Notes under the pieces: model-generated
What the model saw: only the letters and a program-made list of their open reading frames with translations
The model's database searches: none
Told to the model about the DNA's origin: nothing
Shown here: piece after piece, positions 11,701-23,700 of the stretch
Layout: each line of letters begins with the position of its first letter
Position numbering within the stretch: position 1 is the first letter of the stretch
Assembly: GCA_028564925.1 (NCBI GenBank)
Contig: CM053029.1
Coordinates: forward strand, 427,230,303 to 427,294,302
Direction of reading: 5' to 3'
DNA length: 64,000 nt
From: Lithobates sylvaticus
Taxonomy: Eukaryota; Chordata; Amphibia; Anura; Ranidae
Program-made: the position numbers and the translations under genes

Positions 11701-14700
11701 CATGACGGTATTAGGTGTGGCTTTTAATTGTTGTAATAAGACTAGTAATTCTCTGCTGTCTTTTAAGTAAGAGGGACTCAATGACACAAGAGGTTTGAGG
11801 AAACAATCCAAATACTCCCCCAGCCGGGAGAATAAAGAATTGATTCCACTAATAATTGGCCGCCCCGGTGGATGGTCTTTGTTTTTATGTATCTTCGGTA
11901 ATAAATATAGTACCGGAGTTTTTGGGGCCTGCGGAACCAGATAGCCCGCCTCTTTCTTATTCAGGAACTGTTTGGACACTCCTTCTTTTACCCACTCATT
12001 TAGTAAAGTCTTTAACTTGGGCGTTGGATCCCCCCTCATTTTTTGATAAGTGGTGGGGTCTTGTAACTGCCTGTTCATTTCCTGATAGTAGTATTCGCGT
12101 GTCATAATGACCAAACCCCCCCCTTTATCTGCTGCCCTGACAACAATTTCCTTGTTATCCTCAATGGATTTTATGCCTTCCCATATTTTTGCTGTATCAG
12201 CGTGTTTTTTAATCTCTAGGTTTTTTATATCATTCTGAACCATGCTTTTGAACACTTCTATATGGTGGTGTTTTCCTTTTTGGGGGTTGAAGGTAGAGTT
12301 ATTTCTTAGATTGGTATGGATAAATGGGTGTGTCACTTGGGGGGTGTCTTGTACTGTGGTCTGATTGGCAAAATATTTTTTAATGTTCAGTTTCCTGACA
12401 TATTTTTCGATGTCGATAAATAATTCAAATTTGTCTACATTTTTGCTAGGTGCATATTTTAATCCCTGATTGAGAACTTCTAACTCAACGTCAGAAAATT
12501 GGACCTCTGTCAGGTTGAACAAACCTTGATTCAGTTGTCCCTTTTTCTTTTTCTTTCGACCTCTCCCTCGTTTTCCTCTCGGTTTGTAGTGTCCTGCGGT
12601 CCCCGGATGGGGATTTGTGGGATACGGTAAGGTTCCTTCCATCCCCTCCATTCCCCCTGGTATTGATTGGCATATTGATTTTGGTATGGGCCTGGTCTAC
12701 CTCTAAAGTTACCCCTAAAAGTTCCTCTAGGGGGCCTAGGGGGGTAGTGATTGCGTTCTGGCCCATAGTGATTGTATTCACTGGATCTATTATCCATCTG
12801 TCCATATCCACCGTAGGTTGGCAATGGATATGGTGGTGGACAATATTGGCCATTTGATGGGCCTTGATTGGATCCTCTCTGATTGCCTAGTGGTTTCCCA
12901 CTGGTGGATCTATTGCCAGTTTTGGGGGTGCTAGGTCCTCTGGTTGTTTTAACTGATTGTACCGGAACCTGATTTTTGGTCTCCGAGGTGTCCACCTCTG
13001 ACTCTGCTAATAAAGTTTCTTGCCATTTGTATACTTTATTTTGTTCAAAGTCCTTGATGTCCCTTTGATATTTTTTTTTTTTTTTATTTTTGATCTCTCC
13101 GTCATATTTTGCCAGATGGCTCTGAAGTGTCTTAGCTTTTTCCACATATTCATTATTAGTACTGAATGGTTCCATCTTTTCCTTAAGGTCTGCGATTTTT
13201 GCTTGAACTAGTACAGCTTTAGCCTTACGCTTCTTAACCATAAGTTGCATAAGTTTTTGTTCGCAGCCATTAAAGAACTGGTACCATTCATCCAATGATT
13301 GTAAATCCTCGGATCCCTCATTGGGGCTAATATCCCATCTTAGTCTTCTAGGGGTTAAATTGTGGCCGATATACATTTCAAATGAGGCCACATCCCACCA
13401 CAACCTTATTTGTTTTTCCATATCTGCTTGTAATTGTTTAAACCCTCTCTCGAGGTCTAGATTAGGACTAGGTGTCTGTTGAAACACTTCCTCTAGATTT
13501 ATATGTCTCTCCTGCATAAAGTTGAATACGTCCATGCCTGCGTGGGTTGTTGATATTAGCGCAAAAAAGAATTATTAATTTTAGCCAATACAAATATAAA
13601 TGTAAGTGTAGATGACCCCAATAAATGGGTTATCTCAACCCCGCGCTTGGAGGAGAGAAAAATATACAGTCAAAAAATATATATATATGAGATGTTTTAA
13701 TATTACGGTGATGATAAAGCGCTAAAAAAAGCGCTAGTTTATCATCCTTAATCAATTAAATGTTAATTGACTACAAAAGCTGCTCCCTTTAAAATCCGTA
13801 GATTTGATGAATGGTGGGGTTTTGGTATTTGGGGCGCTAAAAATCTATAACAAACTAGAGTTATTTATAAATCATATGAAATGTAGAATATAACTCTCAG
13901 ATGAGGTGTATGTGCCTCTATAGTACTGTAACAATCCCTGGTGAGAAAAAATTATTGTGAATCTCCTATTGAATCATAGATAGTGGAAAAACTTCATATG
14001 GTGATAGAAATTAAAGGAAAACAATTCCTGTAATAGTGTCAGATATTCAACCAAATATTGTGACGCTCAACATGTCCAATATGAAATACTGGCACCAATA
14101 ATGACCTCTTGGTCGTGACCAAGTGCTAATTATATGTGTTTACACAATAAACATAAAATGAAACGACCTTTAAGTGCTCCCACATAAAAAATATCGCTCA
14201 ATAAATGTGTGAATAATAATCATAAACAGTGTACCACAACTGTGGTAAATGAGAATCACACCAAATAATAAACAACTCCTCCTTAATATAATCCAGATCC
14301 AGGACACACCAATAACCTGGATATGAATACGAGTAGTGATAAACAATAGTGTCTCTAGAGAATAAAAATCACCATAAAAGCAAAAATATTTTGAATCAAA
14401 AGTTCATAGAATAATTAACATCAGTTGAGTGTTGAATTGCACTTTTTCTTAGTGACTGTGAATCCCTTCACCGCATAGAAAAAACTCTTCTTTCACCCAG
14501 GTGATAGCAGTAATAAAGCTGGCCGCTTACCAGAAGATGTTGATTGTTTTAACTAAAAAACAATCGCATGCGCTTGTTACAGGACATAGCCTGTTCGGAT
14601 GCACCAAAGGGAAAAACTTAGAGACACCTCCTCCTCCTCCTCTCAGATTTGCTCAGATCAGGTCATGGATGGGTGTATATGTGGAGTTAAAAGAACACTT

Positions 14701-17700
14701 CATAGTGTAATTTTGCTTTTTATTTCTTTAAAAACAATATAACAAAGAAAGCCAAATGGCCACTCACATTCTCCGGTGCCCGCCCGGCACTGGGGCTGCT
14801 CGCCTTGATAAAACAGTGGTAGGGTTTTTTTGAAAAGATAGCTCTCCCTCTGAAAGGATTCCTGAGCCGATCGGCGTGCGTGTCACCTCCTCGCGCCATC
14901 AACCAGCAAGCCGGATATCCTGGGAGGCTTACGTTCGATGTAGTGATCAGGTACCGCCTCCGACGTACGTTTCGTGATTCCGTCTTCAGGGGGGCGTACC
15001 TGATCACTGGGAAATGCCTGATAATATAGTGTCTCCCATTGGTAGAACAACCAATGAGAGACCTCATGGATTGCGCAGCCTCAGTGCCAACTAGACTCCT
15101 CATTGCGGACCTGCCGCTCGTGATATACATTTAATAATCATACATAGTAAAAAAATGCCTTAAAGCAACCTTAAAAACATATGTTTAGCTTTTTATTTGT
15201 AAATCCTACCACTAATTTTTGACTGGATCATGATTTAATTAATAAAGTATTTGGTGGTTGCACTTTATGCAGTGTTCTTGATGTTAGGAAAGAGAAATAT
15301 TGCAAGAAAAGAAACTTTTTATTCCTTATTTTTGTTAGATTAAATTTTTTTATTTATTTTTATGCCATCTTAATTAATTAATCTTAGAGGTCTTTGTTCA
15401 CTTAATTATTTATTTATATGTCACCTATTTTATCGTTGTCGAAAAAACTAAAATTAGAAATAAAATAAATTAAAGCCGGCCGCATTCTAAGTGTTCCACT
15501 AGATGGCGCTCATACCTCAATTCTAGCTAATCTGTTGGCTGGTTATATTTTAGAAATTGATGCCAAAAAAAAAATGATTTTTATTTAGTTTAATGCTAAT
15601 TCACTTTACATTTATTAGCATTGGCATTATAGTCTTTTGGTGTACCTTCACAAATCATTTATCTTTGTGGGGATCACTTTAAAGTGACCTCCACTGATTG
15701 ATCGTGAGAAAGATTTTGATATGTAAGGGAATGAAAATTTTATTTTACTTTAGTGACAGACTCTACCTCCCCTCCCCCATCGTGTGGTTTGTATTCAGAT
15801 TCTATTCATTTGTCAGAAAACAGTTCAAATCCAATTCTATGTTCATACCCAACGGTTGCATTGTGTTGAGTGTATATAGCCACTTTGTCTCGTTTTGGGA
15901 AACCTCTTTTCTCATGTCTGTCCCCCTCCAGTGTCTTGAGACCTTATCGATCCCATAGAAACGACACTGGGTGGGGTCAGCATTATGATATTTCTCAAAG
16001 TGTCTCGAAACACTGTGATTAGGAAATTTTTTCTTTATATTGGCTAAGTGTTCGTTTATTCTAATTTTAAGTTGTCTGGTAGTCCGGCCCACATATTGCA
16101 TTGGGCACGGACACTCAAGAACATACGTCACATGGTCTGAGTGGCAAGTGATCAGGGGTTTGATCTTATGTGTGTTCTTGGTTGCACATGATTGGAAATG
16201 CGAAATCTTTTTTTGGGTTCCTGGCTTCCTAGTCAGTCGGCACGCCTTACATCTTGTACAATAATGAAAGCCAGATCCCCCCAAGAAGGTGGTCACCTTC
16301 CTGGGGGGGTCTGGCACATTAGGAGCGATTTTGTTCCTCAATCCTGGAGCTCGTCTGTAAATAAATTTTGGTTGTTGTGTAATATTTAGATCTTTGTCTT
16401 GTAACAAGATGGGCCAATGTTTTTTGAAAATTGCTTCGATTTGCCTATACTGCCTGTTATACCCTGTAATAAAGGCCATAGAGCCCTTATATTCAGGTTT
16501 GGCTCTATTTGTTAACAGGGTGTTCCTATCCATTTGTGTCACCTGAGATACAGCTTTACTGAGGGTATTTTGATTATAGCCCTTTTCCATAAAACGAGCT
16601 GTTAATATTTGTGTTTGCTCTTGAAAGTCGCTAGAGGATACACAGTTGCGTTTCAAACGCATATATTGCCCTTTTGGTATAGCTCCCAACCACCGTGGGT
16701 GGTGGCAGCTATTTATGGGGACATAACCATTCCGGTCAGTGCTTTTGAAGAACGTCTTGGTGAAAAATAATTCTTCTCTGATAGTAATAGTTAAATCTAG
16801 GTAGTTTACTTCTTTACCCATATGTTCCATGGTGAACCTTAAACCATAGGCATTGTTGTTCATTCCTGCTAGATATCTCGTAAACTCATCTACATTCCCC
16901 TTCCAAAAGAGGATGATATCGTCTATGTACCTTTTGTAAAACATAAGCGACTCGTTTCGTTGGTTAAAAATAGTCTCAGTGGAGGTCACTTTAAAGTGAT
17001 CCCCACAAAGATAAATGATTTGTGAAGGTACACCAAAAGACTATAATGCCAATGCTAATAAATGTAAAGTGAATTAGCATTAAACTAAATAAAAATCATT
17101 TTTTTTTTGGCATCAATTTCTAAAATATAACCAGCCAACAGATTAGCTAGAATTGAGGTATGAGCGCCATCTAGTGGAACACTTAGAATGCGGCCGGCTT
17201 TAATTTATTTTATTTCTAATTTTAGTTTTTTCGACAACGATAAAATAGGTGACATATAAATAAATAATTAAGTGAACAAAGACCTCTAAGATTAATTAAT
17301 TAAGATGGCATAAAAATAAATAAAAAAATTTAATCTAACAAAAATAAGGAATAAAAAGTTTCTTTTCTTGCAATATTTCTCTTTCCTAACATCAAGAACA
17401 CTGCATAAAGTGCAACCACCAAATACTTTATTAATTAAATCATGATCCAGTCAAAAATTAGTGGTAGGATTTACAAATAAAAAGCTAAACATATGTTTTT
17501 AAGGTTGCTTTAAGGCATTTTTTTACTATGTATGATTATTAAATGTATATCACGAGCGGCAGGTCCGCAATGAGGAGTCTAGTTGGCACTGAGGCTGCGC
17601 AATCCATGAGGTCTCTCATTGGTTGTTCTACCAATGGGAGACACTATATTATCAGGCATTTCCCAGTGATCAGGTACGCCCCCCTGAAGACGGAATCACG

Positions 17701-20700
17701 AAACGTACGTCGGAGGCGGTACCTGATCACTACATCGAACGTAAGCCTCCCAGGATATCCGGCTTGCTGGTTGACGGCGCGAGGAGGTGACACGCACGCC
17801 GATCGGCTCAGGAATCCTTTCAGAGGGAGAGCTATCTTTTCAAAAAAACCCTACCACTGTTTTATCAAGGCGAGCAGCCCCAGTGTCGGGCGGGCACCGG
17901 AGAATGTGAGTGGCCATTTGGCTTTCTTTGTTATATTGTTTTTAAAGAAATAAAAAGCAAAATTACACTATGAAGTGTTCTTTTAACTCCACATATACAC
18001 CCATCCATGACCTGATCTGAGCAAATCTGAGAGGAGGAGGAGGAGGTGTCTCTAAGTTTTTCCCTTTGGTGCATCCGAACAGGCTATGTCCTGTAACAAG
18101 CGCATGCGATTGTTTTTTAGTTAAAACAATCAACATCTTCTGGTAAGCGGCCAGCTTTATTACTGCTATCACCTGGGTGAAAGAAGAGTTTTTTCTATGC
18201 GGTGAAGGGATTCACAGTCACTAAGAAAAAGTGCAATTCAACACTCAACTGATGTTAATTATTCTATGAACTTTTGATTCAAAATATTTTTGCTTTTATG
18301 GTGATTTTTATTCTCTAGAGACACTATTGTTTATCACTACTCGTATTCATATCCAGGTTATTGGTGTGTCCTGGATCTGGATTATATTAAGGAGGAGTTG
18401 TTTATTATTTGGTGTGATTCTCATTTACCACAGTTGTGGTACACTGTTTATGATTATTATTCACACATTTATTGAGCGATATTTTTTATGTGGGAGCACT
18501 TAAAGGTCGTTTCATTTTATGTTTATTGTGTAAACACATATAATTAGCACTTGGTCACGACCAAGAGGTCATTATTGGTGCCAGTATTTCATATTGGACA
18601 TGTTGAGCGTCACAATATTTGGTTGAATATCTGACACTATTACAGGAATTGTTTTCCTTTAATTTCTATCACCATATGAAGTTTTTCCACTATCTATGAT
18701 TCAATAGGAGATTCACAATAATTTTTTCTCACCAGGGATTGTTACAGTACTATAGAGGCACATACACCTCATCTGAGAGTTATATTCTACATTTCATATG
18801 ATTTATAAATAACTCTAGTTTGTTATAGATTTTTAGCGCCCCAAATACCAAAACCCCACCATTCATCAAATCTACGGATTTTAAAGGGAGCAGCTTTTGT
18901 AGTCAATTAACATTTAATTGATTAAGGATGATAAACTAGCGCTTTTTTTAGCGCTTTATCATCACCGTAATATTAAAACATCTCATATATATATATTTTT
19001 TGACTGTATATTTTTCTCTCCTCCAAGCGCGGGGTTGAGATAACCCATTTATTGGGGTCATCTACACTTACACATATATTGTACATTCATATCAGCCCCT
19101 GCCCTCAGGGAGCTTACAGTCTAAGGTCCCTAAACCACATGCATACATAGGGCCAATTTAGACAGGAACCATTAATCCTACCTGCATGTCTTTTGAAGTG
19201 TGGGAGGAAACCAGAGTACCCAGAGAAAACCCACGCAGGCACATAGAGCACTGTTTTAATAGCATTACTTCCTATTAATTGTTAGTTTTGTCTTTACAAA
19301 GCTGGCAGATTTCTTAAAAATTAGTTTGGCACAAACTCTCCAGAAAGTGTAAAAATAAATGCTATTAATAGAGTACTGAATTTTTTTTTAAATCTTAAAT
19401 GGGCTTTTTTGTATACTTGAAATTCTCAGTTACTAGCACCCCTTCCTCCCCTAATACAAAATTGTTAACCGAATAGCTTTAAATAGTTCAGTATTCAGTA
19501 GACTCTGACATTCTAGCCATTTATCTAGCCTCTGGAGATGTCAGCAAAGCCTGCCTGAAACCACCTGGGGAATCATTGTCAATACACCAATGAGTAAGTG
19601 CTTCCAGAAAATTGTGCAAACATTTGCTTCCGCATAGACAATGCCACCAGATCTCTTTATCCACTTGAGCGAGATCTGGCATTTGCGTCATTGGTGGGCA
19701 AGCTAAAACCTTGTACACACATAGGCAGAATGACGGGAGACATTTGCCGGTCCAACAAAAAAATGGAAAACCATCAGCCGTCCGACTCCCGATCAGCACT
19801 CTCAGCCAATGGCAGAGAGTGCTGATCAGAGTGTTCTGGCGGGGGGCTGTCCCCCTGTCAGAGCACAATAGCTCAGCGGGAGAGATCGCTATACTAACCT
19901 TGCATGGTTAGTACAGTGTCTCCGAGCGGAGCTATCCGTTTTTGTGAGTACCCGAGACAGCCAACTCTCAATCATGTGGAAAAAAAAGTGTTAGAAGAGT
20001 AGTAAGACTACTAGACTAGAGGACAAAAAGGGAATAAAGTGCATACAGAGTATTTGGTTTTTTTAAGGGTCACAAGTTACTAGGTAGAATTATAAAGTAC
20101 ATTAGAATAAGATTAATGATGGTGGTGCAAGATTTTCTTTAAAGGAGAAAGCTTTTTTGGCCATGCTTCTAATATGGCTCACAGTAGTGCACTTATTTCT
20201 GCTAGCTGATGGCTGACGTCAAAGAGCTTCTCCAGGCTCTGGAAGGATCCTGACCATATTTTTGAGGTCCACCCAGATGTTTGACTGGCAGCTAGCTCAG
20301 CCTTTCAGTGCACCACTGAGAGCCTGAGCCAGCTGCTTCCGCTTCCTCCACAGCCCAGCAAACCAGTGTCCGCTGGAGGGGCGGAATCACTACTCTCTGC
20401 TCAGAGTGGCCCAAGAAAGTAGCGATCAGCAGTTATGACTGCTGATCACTTGGTTCCCGGCCTTAGAGCCAGCGGGGGACAGCTGCAGCAACAGATTGAT
20501 TCTGCAACCACATAGGTGAGTATGATTGTTTGTTTGTTTAAAATACTACACTTCTCTTTTACAGAGATACTGTCATCATCATACCAGTAAAAGCAAGAAA
20601 AATATTATTTGGAGAGGTAAGCGGGGTACCCCAAGGCTCTGTGTTGGCACCAATTCTGTTTAATCTATTCAGAAATTATATAGCGGATGGGATACATAGC

Positions 20701-23700
20701 TCAATCTCAGTTTTTGCTGACAACACAAAAATAAGCAGGGCAATAACTTCACATCAGGATATAGGAATTTTACAGAAAGACCTAAACAAAATAGAGGAGT
20801 GAGCAACTACATGGCAAATGCGGTTCAACCACTTGCCGACCAGCTCACACACATTTACCTGGGCAAGTGGCTCCTTCCCGTGAATCGCTGTACCTGTATG
20901 GCGGCACCTTTAAGAGCCATAGCAGGTGCGCACGCGCCGCCGGTGGGGGACCCGATGTGTGTGGCTGGCGGCTGTAATGTTCTCCGACACCGCGTGATTG
21001 TGGGCACGAGAGCCAGAACGGGGATTTGTGTATGTAAACACACACATCCCTATTCTGACAGGAGAGGAGAGACAGATTGTCTGCTCCTAGTAATTAAGAA
21101 CAGTGATCTGTCTCCTCCTCTAGTCAGTGCCATCCCCCCACAGTTAGAAACACTCATGAGGGAACACATTTAACCTCTTGATCGCCCCCTAGTGTTAACC
21201 CCTTCCCTGTCAGTGACATTTATACAGGAATAAGTGCATTTATATAGCACTGATCACTGTATAAATATCAATGGTCTCACCATTAAAAGTGTTAAAAGTA
21301 TCCGATCTGTCTGCTGTAATGTCTGTCTGCCACAAAAAATCTCAGATCACCGCCATTACTAGTAAAAAATAAATAAATAATAAAAATGGCATAAAAATGC
21401 CATAAATCTATTCCCTATTTTGTAGACGCTATAACTTTTGCGTAAACCAATCAATATACGCTTATTGCGATTTTTTTACCAAAAGTATGTAGAAGAATAC
21501 ATATAGGCCTAAACTGATGAAAAAATTAGTTTTTGCAGCCTAAAGTTGATAAAACTTTAGACTATGCAACCTTCTCCTACAGCGCTGCTCCTGTGTCAGT
21601 GTCATTATAAAACGGCGCTTGTAAATGTCTCAATAGCTCTGTTTTTTCTGGCTGCTCTCCTCCTCCCGCTCCTCCTCCTCCTAGCTTTAGCTTTAGATTG
21701 GAGGAGGATAGCAGTCACATGACCATCTATGTAACATCAGAGAGAGCAGTCATGTGACCAGGTCAGTGGAAAAAAACTGAGCTATGGAGGCATATGAAAG
21801 CTTCATTTTACAATTTGAGTGACACAGGAGGAGCAGTGTGGAGGCTGGCAGTGTTTTTTTCTTAACTGTAGAGAATGCTGGCAGCGCTGTCCCAGGAGAC
21901 TGGGGGTCTCCTGGGATTGCAGGGGGAGGGGGGCTGTATAATGGATGGGGGGCTTTGTACTAGATGGAGGGCTGTATACTGGGGAGGGGGGCTGTGCACT
22001 GGATGGGGGGCTGTATACTGGGGAGGAGGGCTGTGTACTGGATGGGGGCTGTATACTGGGGAGGGGGGCTGTATACTGGATGGGGCTGTGTACTGGATGG
22101 GGGCTGTATACTCGATGGGGGGCTGTATACTGGGGAGGGGGGCTGTATACTGGGGAGGGGGGCTGTAAACTGGATGGGGGGCTGTATACTGGGGACTGGG
22201 GCTGTATACTGGATGGGGGGCTGTATGCTGGGAGGGGGGCTGTGGACTGGATGGGGGGCTGTATACTGGATAGGGGCTGTGTACTGGATAGGGGGCTGTA
22301 TACTGGATGGGGGGCTGGGTACTGGGGAGGGAGGCTGTATACTGGATGGGGGGCTGTGTACTGGGGAGGGGGGCTGTATACTGTATAGGGGGCTATATAC
22401 TGGGGAGGGGGGCTGTGTACTGTGCAGGGGGAGGGGGACTGTGTACTGTAAAGGGAGCTGTGAAAAATGAATTTCCTTAAACTTCCCTCTTAAAATTGGG
22501 CTGCGCGTTATACGGCTGTGCATGTTATACGTCTGTGTGTGTTATACGCCAATTAATATGGTATATATTTAACTATGGATGACAGCTCTAATGCCCCGTA
22601 CACGCGGTCAGACGGATTTTGTCCAAAGTTTGTTTTTCGGACAAAGTTGTCGGAAAATCCAATCATTCCGAACAAGGTGATGTACAACACGTATGACGGG
22701 ACTACGTAGAGGCCAGTAGCCAATAGCTTTTGTCTCCAAATTTCTTCTGAGCATGCGTGGCACTTTGTGTGTCGGAATTCACTACACGCGATCAAAGATT
22801 TTAGATCCTGTTCTCCAATTTTTTCTGTCGGAAATTCCGACTGAAAAAGCCAGCTAGAGCTCACACACAATCGGATTTTCCGATAACATAATCCGATCTG
22901 TCTTTTTCCATCGGAATATCCGACCGTGTGTACGGGGCATTAGTCTGTTGAGGTTGCTGATTCACTTCCAAGATGGCAGCACCCAGCAGCAGTTTCAGGC
23001 CTTTTGGATGTCTACACAGGGGAGGCTTTCACAGGTAAATAACATGCATAAAATATGTTAAAAGCGCACATAATCCTATGAGAAGATTTTTGTTGAAATG
23101 AATGGTCTTGTGACCAGGTCTCTTTAAGTAACAGAGCTGCAAATACTGATTAAATAATAATGTTGGAAACAATCCTTACTTTGGAAATAGAGTGGACCAC
23201 CCAGGAAAAAATCCAGGATCTCTTGTAAACCACAGCAGAGCCATCAGCAGAAAAAGAATGAAGGTCATGATTTCTTGATAGCTACAAAATAATGTTTACA
23301 GCACTTTAGCATTCTTTATATGACTTCAACTAGAAATACCTACATATTTGTATTTATCTTACCTGATAGGGCCAAGTTTGTTGTATTCTTCCATGATGAC
23401 CTTTGCAGAAGCCTTTTCTCGTTGCGATTTTTCTTTGCCACATCTAAACAACTCTTTAACACTTAAAAGATACATATTCTGATTACTAATTGTTTTCACT
23501 ATAAATCTTGGATTTTTCTGTAGGGTGAAAGGCTGAACACTGAGAGAATGCTAAAAAGATGTATGTGCTATTTGTTTGGGGAATCCATTATGGGGAACAC
23601 TATAAGTCACAAATGAACATGAGTTTAGGTGGTGACTTGGACAAGAAGATATTACATTTTTTTTTTTTCTGCTACGGATTTGCTGTACAAATCCCACCTG

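Larger units (their letters stand above)
8281..19071 (-). mobile_element. Penelope-like retroelement composite insertion
   Basis: This 10.8 kb insertion consists of three near-identical segments. Copy A (8281-13813) is complete and reads on the minus strand. Copy B (13814-16978) is a head-to-tail copy truncated inside ORF2. A third segment (16979-19071) is an inverted copy of the untranslated terminal region, reading on the plus strand. Exact 16-bp target duplications at 8265-8280 and 19072-19087 show that the whole arrived as one unit. Terminal repeats in direct and inverted order are a hallmark of Penelope-like elements. The three terminal segments differ at only a handful of sites, so it is very young. 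The target is an old SINE in an SLC13A1 intron. Confidence 0.9.

Noticed and set aside
12531-12651. Programmed -1 frameshift between PLE ORF1 and ORF2
   Set aside because: The frames are in -1 register and an A-rich run (gaaagaaaaagaaaaaggg) lies near the ORF1 stop, but it does not fit a proper slippery heptamer, and ORF2 has its own upstream Met. Reinitiation is as likely.
21945-22523. Long open frames of 147-187 codons on both strands
   Set aside because: They arise from the G-rich 20-bp tandem repeat, which has no stops in several frames; composition is pure repeat.
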